Positions 40,084 to 46,907 of a stretch of DNA of 64,000 bases are shown piece by piece; position 1 is the stretch's first letter, and the number at the start of each line of letters is the position of its first letter. Below the pieces are notes generated by a model, which was given only the letters and a program-made list of their open reading frames with translations, searched no databases and was not told where the DNA came from. A program made the position numbers and the translations under genes. Source of the stretch: Bacteroidota bacterium (GTDB lineage: Bacteria > Bacteroidota > Ignavibacteria > Palsa-1295). The DNA lies in assembly GCA_030706745.1 (NCBI GenBank), contig JAUZNX010000002.1:124001-188000 (forward strand), read 5' to 3'.

Positions 40084-40832
40084 CAGACACCTGTCTACTC
40101 AACTATGAGATCCTGGGCGGGACTTTCAACTGGACGGTCCAGACGACATTCATGCCCTGTCCCAAACCCAGCAACACCTATACTGGTATCATTCCTCTCA
40201 ATCTATCTTACTTTGGACATGCAGTCCTGCATGGTGATACAATCAGTCTCCCGCAACAAAGCGCAGTTCGCTTCGTCGTGGACACTATGCAACACAGAAT
40301 TACTCACTTTACGATCAGTGGTCTCGGCACTCCTACGCAAGGTTTCTCGCAATTCTCGAGCTCTTGCACACTCGCATTTGATCCCATAGTTTATGACATG
40401 GATTCGACATCGAGCCTTCGTGTCGCATCTGGAAGCTATCATGCGACGGCACATACGGACGTTTCATTTCTGAACCTCCCTACGCCCGATTCCGGTTGCA
40501 GAGGTGAATCGGAGACCGGACACTTTGATTCGACGTGGGCGTCGGATTATGGTTTGGTACTCTGGATTTCCCCTATTCCTAAGTCTGGCGTTCAGGACGC
40601 TGCAATCCATGATCGCACACCTCTCCACATTGCTGTGTCCGGCAAGAACCTGGAAGTTACCTCATCGTCTTCGGGCCGATTGATCGTTATGGATTTATTG
40701 GGTCGAACAGAGATGTCGCAAGAGATTCCGATTGCGAGATCAGGACTTCAAATCTCAATAAGATCACTCCCTCCCGGTTGCTACTTCGCCCGGCTGGGCA
40801 CCGAAGTCGCGAAGTTCTGCGTGGTGGAGTAG
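40017..40832 (+). CDS. Array surface protein 3, secreted, T9SS tail
   Basis: A 271-residue protein with signal peptide MSSYRLAIIFALLLLAGRAAGQ, then a mature start LLNYEILGGTFNWTVQT that is echoed in the fragments at 41545 and 42462. The middle has the paralogue motif VRFVVDTMQHRITHFTI. The sorting domain (VMDLLGRTEMSQEI, SLPPGCYFARLGTEVAKFC, VVE) is complete. Function unknown; the shared mature N-terminus suggests one ancestral binding domain diversifying in copies. Confidence 0.82.
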   Translation: MSSYRLAIIFALLLLAGRAAGQTDTCLLNYEILGGTFNWTVQTTFMPCPKPSNTYTGIIPLNLSYFGHAVLHGDTISLPQQSAVRFVVDTMQHRITHFTISGLGTPTQGFSQFSSSCTLAFDPIVYDMDSTSSLRVASGSYHATAHTDVSFLNLPTPDSGCRGESETGHFDSTWASDYGLVLWISPIPKSGVQDAAIHDRTPLHIAVSGKNLEVTSSSSGRLIVMDLLGRTEMSQEIPIARSGLQISIRSLPPGCYFARLGTEVAKFCVVE

Positions 40833-40871
40833 CGTGGGCACTACTATTTCACGGCCTAAGTTCAATTTTGT

Positions 40872-41114
40872 ATGGATAGAGACGTCGATTCGATTCTTCA
40901 TGACGTGCGCGAGTTGGACCGCGAAAGCCAGATTCAGCTTGCCGAGAAAATCATCGCAGGTGTTTTGCCGTCGTCTGAAATAGAAGCTGCCCAACGGAAA
41001 GAGGTCCGAACCCGAGTCGAGGCATATCGGCGCGGTGAACTGAAAGCAGACGATGCGAGACCGATGCTCGAGCGCGCTCGAAAAATGATCGCGGATGCCA
41101 GGAAGCAACGATGA
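40872..41114 (+). CDS. Antitoxin of the Unstab_antitox family, second module
   Basis: An 80-residue paralogue-like antitoxin: MDRDVDSILHDVRELDRESQ, IQLAEKIIAGVL, VRTRVEAYRRGELKADDARP. Its first residues and the ~40 bp upstream (GGGCACTACTATTT, then a short spacer) resemble those of the antitoxin at 39346, so the two modules share ancestry. The overlap with the toxin is ATGA. It starts 39 bp after the tail of array gene 3. Confidence 0.83.
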   Translation: MDRDVDSILHDVRELDRESQIQLAEKIIAGVLPSSEIEAAQRKEVRTRVEAYRRGELKADDARPMLERARKMIADARKQR

Positions 41115-41401
41115 CCGTCCGCCGCCTTTCACCGGCTGAGGAGGAATACATAGCGTCGGTGGCCTTTTATGTTGCTGAAAGCCCTCAAGCTGCGGATGGA
41201 TTTGCGGATGAAGTTGAAAGCGCGATTGATGAAATCGCGCAGAGTCCGACACGATATCCGATATATGAGGAGAACGTCCGTCGTAAGGTCTTAGACGTTT
41301 TTCCATTTTCAATCTATTACGTTACCGAGAATGATGAAGTCATGATCGTTGCAATCATGCACAATTCACGAAGACCGAAGTATTGGCGTGAAAGATTGTA
41401 A
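41111..41401 (+). CDS. RelE/ParE-family toxin, second module
   Basis: A 96-residue toxin with the same layout as 39573: VRRLSPAEEEYIASVAFYV, SPQAADGFADEVESAI, SPTRYPIYEENVRRKVLD, FPFSIYYVTENDEVMIVAI, HNSRRPKYWRERL. Clearly homologous but well diverged, so the antitoxins may not cross-react. It is followed after 10 bp by a truncated orphan tail repeat. Confidence 0.87.
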   Translation: MTVRRLSPAEEEYIASVAFYVAESPQAADGFADEVESAIDEIAQSPTRYPIYEENVRRKVLDVFPFSIYYVTENDEVMIVAIMHNSRRPKYWRERL

Positions 41402-41410
41402 ACAGTTTGC

Positions 41411-41465
41411 CTGCTACTTCGCCCGGCTGGGCACCGAAGTCGCGAAGTTTTGCATGGTGGAGTAG
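41411..41465 (+). repeat. Orphan T9SS-tail repeat after TA module 2
   Basis: Similarity to the other tails begins sharply at CTGCTAC and reads CYFARLGTEVAKFCMVE and stop, with no upstream gene in frame. The left edge is the same as in the orphan at 43605. Confidence 0.88.
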
Positions 41466-41611
41466 CGGGGCATGCGATTCGCGGTGAGGTCACAAATCAA
41501 GCCCTCTGGAATGATGCCCTTATCGGCGTGTTTCGACTTGCGAAATGTCTTCCTACCGATTAGCGATCATCTTTGCGCTCCTTCTGCTCGCCAGGCGGGG
41601 GGCCGGGCAAG
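41412..41611 (+). repeat. 200-bp direct repeat, copy B
   Basis: Partner of 39884-40083 with about five mismatches and no gaps. Recombination between the two would delete or duplicate the 1,528-bp unit holding surface gene 3 and TA module 2. Confidence 0.9.
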
Positions 41612-41802
41612 GTACAAATGTGCTTGATTTTGAATTGAAGGGCAGCCCAATACCATGGAGTGTTCAAACTTGGCCGGATGGTGCGAATCACAGAGGTGGA
41701 TGCAGGACGCGATCGCCAAGCCCGTCAAAAGCAAGGGCGGAATACGATAATCCGACTGTGGCACGGTCTCTGATGAATCACCCGGTGCGGGTGATTCATT
41801 GA
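41545..41802 (+). pseudogene. 3'-truncated array surface gene
   Basis: Signal peptide MSSYRLAIIFALLLLARRGAG is nearly identical to that of 40017, followed by VLDFELKGSPIPWSVQT, the same mature start as surface protein 3. After about residue 45 (41680) the reading changes character (Arg/Ser-rich) and stops without a T9SS tail. It is a gene cut off at its 3' side by the following two-gene segment. Confidence 0.75.
41774..41798 (+). terminator. Hairpin before the two-gene insert
   Basis: tgaatcaccc and gggtgattca form perfect 10-bp arms with a 5-nt loop, followed by an A-rich stretch containing the ribosome-binding site of the next gene. It could terminate weakly or shield the following start. 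Confidence 0.45.
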
Positions 41803-41821
41803 ATTAAAAAGGAGACACACC

Positions 41822-42106
41822 ATGAAGGCGACATTCGTATTCCTTATTCTTTTTCCGGCCGTGGCCTTTTCGCAGATGAAGAGGCCCAACTTCTATCAGG
41901 ACAGCGCCGTGATCGTTCACGGCGACGGCCACCTGGACACGGTAAGTACGGCTTCGTTGGCGGCACAGGACTCGCTCGACCGGCTCGATGGCATCGTTCC
42001 GATGGAAGCGGCCACAAGACCGAAGCGTCCGACAGTGGCACCATCGCCGTTTGTCGATCCGCGCGAGCCGCGCCCAAACGACCCGCCGACGCGAAGGGAG
42101 TCGTAG
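41822..42106 (+). CDS. Small secreted proline-rich protein
   Basis: A 94-residue protein with a signal peptide (MKATFVFLILFPAVAFSQ) and a short mature chain ending in a Pro/Arg-rich disordered tail. AAGGAGA is positioned 8 nt before the ATG. It precedes the lipoprotein gene by 2 bp, so the two form an operon. No family recognised. The pair interrupts the surface-gene array. Confidence 0.7.
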   Translation: MKATFVFLILFPAVAFSQMKRPNFYQDSAVIVHGDGHLDTVSTASLAAQDSLDRLDGIVPMEAATRPKRPTVAPSPFVDPREPRPNDPPTRRES

Positions 42107-42108
42107 TC

Positions 42109-42438
42109 ATGCGAAGGCCTGCTGCTAACGCACTACTGTCGATTTTGCTGCTCGCGATGGCGCTCTCCGGCTGCATGGCCGACCGGATCAGCGAAAAGAT
42201 GAAGAGCTGGGTCGGTCGTAGCGAGGCCGATCTCGTCCAAGCGTGGGGCCCACCGACAAGTGTTTACAAGCTGGACGACGGATCTAAGGTCCTCACGTAT
42301 GCCTACGAAAACGACGATGCTTCGTCGCGGGTCGATGCCTTTGGCGTGCGCCGCTACTCTGAAGCGACGCAGCGGACTCGGAGCTTCACGATAGGCCCAA
42401 ACGGCATCGTCGTCCGTTGGCGTTGGCAAGGATACTGA
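42109..42438 (+). CDS. Small lipoprotein, SmpA/OmlA-like outline
   Basis: A 109-residue lipoprotein (lipobox LSGC, C22). The mature region has the pattern MKSWVGRSEADLVQAWGPP, then LDDGSKVLTYAY, a layout common in small bacterial lipoproteins resembling SmpA/BamE-type folds (helix-helix then strands with W-G-x-P and an aromatic Y). A role in envelope maintenance is inference. Immediately follows the 41822 gene. Confidence 0.75.
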   Translation: MRRPAANALLSILLLAMALSGCMADRISEKMKSWVGRSEADLVQAWGPPTSVYKLDDGSKVLTYAYENDDASSRVDAFGVRRYSEATQRTRSFTIGPNGIVVRWRWQGY

Positions 42439-42461
42439 CGCGCCAACGACTTCTTTCGGCA

Positions 42462-43124
42462 TGGAATGTTACGGCTTTCAATGTGGTTTTGCCTCTACCT
42501 TGGGTTGTGGAGGGCCAGACCACACGCAGCAAGGACACTATAAGCTATGCGCCCTTTCCACCATTTAGTATAGGGTTTGAAATTGACACCGTTCAAAACA
42601 GTTTGAACAATGTCACTGCAAATTATTGGTACTTGGACCAAGAACCGAAAGAACGGCAAGAGTTTCAATACTCTCTTAAATTTGGTAACCTATCTTATTT
42701 CAAAGATACGGATGGTAGCATTCAAGTAGGTCCTGCGGCTGTAACTGCGTTATTGAGCGGGACTGGATCGATCGTCATCTTCGATGGTACTCAATATAAC
42801 GAGTCTGGTAATTGGTATGGCAATGAGACGATTCAGGATACTCTCTACCTGAGACTCGGACAACCTAGGCAGGTTGAGACGGTTGCTCATCTGGCTGAAA
42901 AACCATCGCTCCGCATTCTTCAAACCACTCACTCCATCGGTTTCTCCTATGACTTAAAAGAGTCTTCGCTTCTTCTGATTTCGAATTCTCTCGGCCGGAT
43001 CGTTTATGACCAATTAATCCACGCCCAAGAATCCATGATACAAATACCGTCATCCTTTCTCCCTCCCGGCTGCTACTTCGCCCGGCTGGGCACTGAAGTC
43101 GCGAAGTTCTGCGTGGTGGAGTAG
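42462..43124 (+). pseudogene. 5'-truncated array surface gene with intact tail
   Basis: The frame is open from a TTG at 42417 inside the lipoprotein gene, but similarity to the array family starts near 42462 (TAFNVVLPLPWVVEG, aligning with the FNWTVQT/PWSVQT region). There is no signal peptide, start codon or leader. Paralogue motif SIGFEIDTVQNSLNNVT and the sorting domain (LISNSLGRIVYDQLI, FLPPGCYFARLGTEVAKFC, VVE) are intact. It appears to be the 3' part of a surface gene beheaded by the two-gene segment. It could still act as a donor for recombination. Confidence 0.7.
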
Positions 43125-43131
43125 TGAGGTA

Positions 43132-43347
43132 CTACAGGTCTTCAGGTTTGAGGCCGGTGTGTTTCGCAATGCGAGCGAGCATTCGGGGCCCAATCTCTTC
43201 CGTGTCATGGAAAGAAAACACATAATCGGGCCACCCTTCGCGCATCAGGACTTGATGGGACCCACCGCGAAATCGCTTGACTTGCCAGCCAATACGAAGC
43301 AGCGCACTAAGGACGCGAGCAGCTCTTGTTGACGGCCAGGAACTCAC
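43132..43347 (-). CDS. hicA: HicA-family toxin
   Basis: A 71-residue HicA/YcfA-like mRNA interferase: ALLRIGWQVKRFRGGSHQVL with the catalytic His after GGS, and a C-terminal LARIAKHTGLKPEDL. Translation starts inside the antitoxin stop (ATGA overlap). Gene order is antitoxin first, the reverse of the classical hicAB. Its stop abuts the tail of the surface gene at 43124 by 7 bp. Confidence 0.86.
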   Translation of the reverse strand: MSSWPSTRAARVLSALLRIGWQVKRFRGGSHQVLMREGWPDYVFSFHDTEEIGPRMLARIAKHTGLKPEDL

Positions 43348-43550
43348 GGCACGAGGAATGTGACATCTGTCAAATTTGCCTGCGCTTCACCATGCTCCAG
43401 CCGCTCAGCCAGGGCATGCAGCGCAATTGCTTTAGCGTGAGCCATTGCTTCGTCAGGGCTGCTCCCGTAAGCCAAAGCGCCAGGCAATTCGATCACTTCG
43501 GCAATCCAACGGCCATCCGCTTCTCGCTCGTATTCAATCGTGAACTTCAT
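43344..43550 (-). CDS. hicB: HicB-family antitoxin
   Basis: A 68-residue HicB-like protein, MKFTIEYEREADGRWIAEV, ELPGALAYGSSPDEAMAHAK. The start at 43550 is chosen; a start at 43601 adds a basic, non-conserved leader. It lacks a C-terminal DNA-binding domain, like the short HicB forms that bind the toxin through the partial RNase-H-like fold only. Coupled to hicA by a 4-base overlap. Confidence 0.85.
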   Translation of the reverse strand: MKFTIEYEREADGRWIAEVIELPGALAYGSSPDEAMAHAKAIALHALAERLEHGEAQANLTDVTFLVP

Positions 43551-43604
43551 TATGTTATGGTAGCGTGTCGTGCGAGGCTTCCGTTCCCGGATGCCTTTCA
43601 TGTA

Positions 43605-43659
43605 CTGCTACTTCGCCCGGCTGGGCACCGAAGTCGCGAAGTTTTGCGTGGTGGAGTAA
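43605..43659 (+). repeat. Orphan T9SS-tail repeat after TA module 3
   Basis: The sequence CTGCTAC... to the stop (here TAA) encodes CYFARLGTEVAKFCVVE without an upstream gene; the left edge matches that at 41411. It lies 54 bp beyond the hicB start, on the opposite strand orientation from the TA pair. Confidence 0.88.
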
Positions 43660-43748
43660 CCCCGAATCAATTTCCCGTCCGGCCCGTTTTGAACCTGCTG
43701 GCGGGTGCGCCAGATGGCCCGCACATTCCCACTTTTTCCCCTGCTGAT

Positions 43749-44390
43749 ATGAGACTTCGAGGCATCCTGTTTTCATCCATTCTTATCCTTTCACTCGTTG
43801 CGTTAACTGGCTGCAAGAGCGATACGACGGCGCCAGCAAATACCAATTCCTTTCCCGGAGTCGGGAGCACGTTCACCGTGGCCAATTGGGAGGACAATAC
43901 GGACTTGCAAGACACGACCACCTATCAGATTGCCAACGCGGATACCACGTTTGATGGAAAGCAGCATGCGGTTAAGATGATCCAACTCGTGCTGGCTGGT
44001 CTGCCGCAGCCGGACCCATTCTACTTAGCGTTCGAAGCAAATGGCGATGTTAGCGTCTGGCCGAAGCCTTCGTTGAGCCGGGCCGATTGGTTTACCATTC
44101 CCTATGCAACTCAGGCGCACGGCGCGACGAACTGGGACCCGGATGGGACTGATAGTTCGATGACCATTGCCGATGGCGATTCGCCATCTTCGGGATCGAT
44201 CACAATTAACGGGACCGCATATCCAACGGAGCGGGTCAAAGTGACAATCATGCACGACATGAGTGTGGCGGTCCATCACTATGCGTATTCGCCCGCGCTT
44301 CGCTTCCGCGTTTCGGACGATGAGGATGCCTTGCCGGATGGAACGCAGTTCGCGCAGCACTGGAAATTGGTCTCGTTCGTGAAAAAGTAG
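43749..44390 (+). CDS. Lipoprotein of unknown function
   Basis: Start chosen at 43749 (MRLRGILFSSILILSLVALTGC; lipid Cys C22); the frame upstream to 43326 passes through the orphan tail in another frame. The 213-residue mature part is Thr/Asp-rich with beta-strand alternation (STFTVANWEDNTDLQDTTTY; VKVTIMHDMSVAVHHYAYS). No domain recognised. It stands beyond the last repeat copy, so it is probably not an array member. Confidence 0.75.
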   Translation: MRLRGILFSSILILSLVALTGCKSDTTAPANTNSFPGVGSTFTVANWEDNTDLQDTTTYQIANADTTFDGKQHAVKMIQLVLAGLPQPDPFYLAFEANGDVSVWPKPSLSRADWFTIPYATQAHGATNWDPDGTDSSMTIADGDSPSSGSITINGTAYPTERVKVTIMHDMSVAVHHYAYSPALRFRVSDDEDALPDGTQFAQHWKLVSFVKK

Positions 44391-44502
44391 ACGGAAGATT
44401 GACCGTTTCTTCGGAAATAGTCTCTCTCATCTGACTGTTTCAAGCCCGCGCCGGATCCCGTTTTCATCGGGTGGGGCGTGTACATCGATCATTTCCTATT
44501 TC

Positions 44503-46206
44503 ATGGACCTCCAAAAGAAACGCGTCCTCGTTCTGGGTGGCTTTGGCCTGGTGGGACAAGCTCTCATTCAACGGCTCATGGTTGAAGGGCCGTCCGGCAG
44601 ACCCTCACACATTATTATCACATCGCTCCGCAAGGAGGAAGCCGAGTCCGCGGTCAAGCTATTCGAAGAACGGTATGCCCATAGCGGGACGACCTTCGAG
44701 CCATTCTGGGGAAACTTGTTCGTCCGTGAGAATTGGAAAGACCTGACCCGAGATGCCATACTGGCTGATCCGGAACTGCGGGACCAGTTGATCGAAGACA
44801 CCCTCGGCGATCTGACCGAAGAAGTCTTATGTATGAACACACTCTACTCGGCAATCGAGTGGGCCCGGCCAGACGCGATCATTGATTCGATCAACACATC
44901 CACCGCAATCGCGTATCAGGATTTGTTCACGATGGGGCAGCGCGTGAAAGCAGCGATTCATGCGAACGCACAAAATTCCGGCGAATTAGTCGAGCGGCTT
45001 TTGGCCAGTCTTTACATTCCGCAACTCATTCGTCACGTGCAGATTCTGCATCGAGCGCTGATCGATTTCAAAGTGCATGCCTATATTAAGATCGGCACGA
45101 GCGGCACCGGCGGCATGGGATTGAACATTCCGTTTACTCATTCGGAGGAGCGTCCCTCCCGCATGCTGCTTTCGAAGTCTTCCATCGCTGGAGCGCACTC
45201 ATTGCTGCTGTTCCTTATGGCGCGCACCCCGCGCGCGGCAACGATCGTGAAGGAAGTGAAGCCTACGGCCACCATCGCGTGGAAAGAAATCGGATACGGC
45301 CCGGTAAAGAAAGGCGCGAAGCCTATTGAATTATTCGATGTCACGATGAGTGATGCCGAAGTTCTGGGCAACACGCTGAACCTCCTGGATGAATCGCATG
45401 GGACCGCGACAGGACAAGTACTCGAGGCCGTCTATGTCGATACCGGTGAAAACGGCATCTTCTCGAAAGGCGAGTTCGAAACGATCAGCGCGCTCGGACA
45501 AATGGAGATGATCACGCCGGAAGAAATCGCTGAAGACGTGGTCCGCGAACTCACTGGAGTCTCCACCGGTAAAGACATCATTGCTGCGCTCGACGCCTCG
45601 ACGATGGGACCAACATACCGCGCGGGCTACCTGCGTGAGTCCGCATTGCGAATGCTCACGGCGCTCGAAGTCGAGACCGGGACATCGAGCGTTGCATTCG
45701 AAATGCTCGGACCGCCAAGGCTGGCGAAGCTGCTCTTCGAAGCGCATTTGCTCAAACTTGCAGCAAATGATTTTGGTGGAATGCTCAGCCATACGCCAGA
45801 AGAGCTTTCGAAAAAAGTCGAGACGATCATCAGCGAGAATGCACGCCTCCGAAGCGAGATCGTATCGATCGGGATTCCGATCCTGCTCGCCGATGGCAAA
45901 AAACTTGTACGAGGCAAGCAGATCAAGATTCCACCGGCCAAGCACGGCAATTCCATCGAGCTCAACGATGAGAAACGCGATGCGTATGCGCGCGAGGGAT
46001 GGATCGATCTCCGGCCGGAGAACATGGCCGTGTGGCAAGCGCGATTCGCGCGGATCCGTGACGAAGCGGAGTCCACGCGGGGCATAACTGGCTCGGCGGT
46101 GGATCGCTCTCCGGCTTACTGGGACAATTTCATGCAGATCTCTGAAGGCCGGCTAGCGGCGTGGATATTCTCGGTGGAGGAAGGCGGGGAGCGGATAAAG
46201 CGATGA
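44503..46206 (+). CDS. Rossmann-fold NAD(P)-binding protein, function unknown
   Basis: A 567-residue cytoplasmic protein starting with a Rossmann nucleotide-binding motif (VLVLGGFGLVGQAL; GGFGLVG at 12-18). The region 120-215 (DAIIDSINTSTAIAYQDL; HAYIKIGTSGTGGMGLNIPF) resembles the core of extended short-chain dehydrogenases but the YxxxK pair is not evident. The C-terminal half is helical and unfamiliar. The length and the loss of the catalytic pair suggest a divergent oxidoreductase or an NAD(P)-sensing protein. No operon partner. Confidence 0.75.
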   Translation: MDLQKKRVLVLGGFGLVGQALIQRLMVEGPSGRPSHIIITSLRKEEAESAVKLFEERYAHSGTTFEPFWGNLFVRENWKDLTRDAILADPELRDQLIEDTLGDLTEEVLCMNTLYSAIEWARPDAIIDSINTSTAIAYQDLFTMGQRVKAAIHANAQNSGELVERLLASLYIPQLIRHVQILHRALIDFKVHAYIKIGTSGTGGMGLNIPFTHSEERPSRMLLSKSSIAGAHSLLLFLMARTPRAATIVKEVKPTATIAWKEIGYGPVKKGAKPIELFDVTMSDAEVLGNTLNLLDESHGTATGQVLEAVYVDTGENGIFSKGEFETISALGQMEMITPEEIAEDVVRELTGVSTGKDIIAALDASTMGPTYRAGYLRESALRMLTALEVETGTSSVAFEMLGPPRLAKLLFEAHLLKLAANDFGGMLSHTPEELSKKVETIISENARLRSEIVSIGIPILLADGKKLVRGKQIKIPPAKHGNSIELNDEKRDAYAREGWIDLRPENMAVWQARFARIRDEAESTRGITGSAVDRSPAYWDNFMQISEGRLAAWIFSVEEGGERIKR

Positions 46207-46248
46207 ACTAGGAATTTTTGGAAAGGAAGGGATTCTTTGGATAGGATA

Positions 46249-46312
46249 GGATTTTTGGGGGACGTGGAATTTTGGGATGATGACTGCCGATGGAATTCGC
46301 TCCCAAAAATCC
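46249..46312. repeat. Inverted repeat of ggatttttggg type
   Basis: ggatttttggg (46249-46259) and cccaaaaatcc (46302-46312) are perfect 11-bp arms; a nested pair (ttttgggat / atcccaaa) overlaps. The upstream part (46208-46260) has repeated ggAAttTTtgg-like words. It may end transcription of the 44503 gene. Confidence 0.6.
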
Positions 46313-46362
46313 GACGAAATCCCAAACATCCCAGTCAAATTGTCGTATATTTGTAATTGCTT

Positions 46363-46800
46363 ATGAGAAGGCTCCTCTTTATTGGCATTTTCGCCGCGAT
46401 TACCGCATTTGGCTTCGATGTTGCGGGTCTTGTCGATTCTTTTACTGCACGGCCTGATGGTGATGGAATAACGCTCGATTGGCGTTCCGAGGTTGAGAGC
46501 GGTGTCAAGAATTACACGATCGAACGGTGCGATGTTCGGAGTGCCAATGATTTTCAGGAAGCTGGCCAGGTTCAGCCATCCGGCAGCTACTCCTCGTATC
46601 GCTTTCACGATGGCCACTTGAGCATTGCGCCTATTGCCGGCCAAACCGGTAGCGCCAAGCCATTGGCCGATGCCTACAAGTATCGCATCCGAATCAATCT
46701 GACGGATGGCGAACTTAGCTATTCGCAGACCATCAATGTGACGAAGCCCTCCAGCGGAGTCCGCCGTACCTGGGGCATGATCAAAGAGATGTTCCACTGA
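46363..46800 (+). CDS. Secreted FN3-like protein
   Basis: A 145-residue protein, signal peptide MRRLLFIGIFAAITAFG, then a single fibronectin-type-III-like sandwich: LVDSFTARPDGDGITLDW, ESGVKNYTIERC and YKYRIRINLTDGELSYSQTI. This is the FN3 variant often adjacent to T9SS sorting domains in FCB surface proteins, but here it stands alone without a tail. Start set at the ATG at 46363, two codons after an in-frame TTG. Confidence 0.75.
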   Translation: MRRLLFIGIFAAITAFGFDVAGLVDSFTARPDGDGITLDWRSEVESGVKNYTIERCDVRSANDFQEAGQVQPSGSYSSYRFHDGHLSIAPIAGQTGSAKPLADAYKYRIRINLTDGELSYSQTINVTKPSSGVRRTWGMIKEMFH

Positions 46801-46907
46801 AGCGCTGGCTGAGCGCCGACCCCCTAAGGTTGTTGGAACGGCCAGTCCCGGCCTGAAGTTTAGAATTACGGGTTGTACCATTCGTGCAATCACATTCTGA
46901 TGGCCTC

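Larger units (their letters stand above)
37565..43659 (+). other. Cassette-like array: secreted paralogues, TA modules and repeated T9SS tails
   Basis: Across 6.1 kb, seven copies of a repeat encoding the tail PPGCYFARLGTEVAKFCVVE occur (ends at 38469, 39307, 39937, 40832, 41465, 43124, 43659). Four copies of a leader that begins around AATCAAGCCCT and runs into a conserved signal peptide occur (starts at 37618, 38546, 40017, 41545). Four tails close surface genes; three are orphans lying directly beyond toxin-antitoxin pairs. The sequence shared by the orphan copies and the gene-borne copies begins at CTGCTAC (left edges at 41411 and 43605) and ends at GGGGCA (divergence after 39312, 39943 and 41472), a core of about 62 bp. 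Middles of the surface genes are diverged but related. No integrase and no attC-type GTTRRRY core was found. Confidence 0.75.

Noticed and set aside
42109-42438. Entericidin or phage lysis lipoprotein
   Set aside because: Larger than entericidins and with the W-G-x-P/SmpA-like layout instead; no phage genes nearby.
37565-43659. Classical integron (attC sites and IntI)
   Set aside because: The core repeat lacks GTTRRRY/RYYYAAC ends and no tyrosine recombinase gene is in the window. The array is only analogous in layout.
37565-43659. CRISPR array
   Set aside because: Repeats are ~62 bp, few and separated by 0.4-1.8 kb of coding DNA; no short regular spacers or cas genes.
43326-43748. N-terminal extension of the lipoprotein gene at 43749
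   Set aside because: It overlaps the HicBA pair and the orphan tail; the lipoprotein signal begins at 43749.
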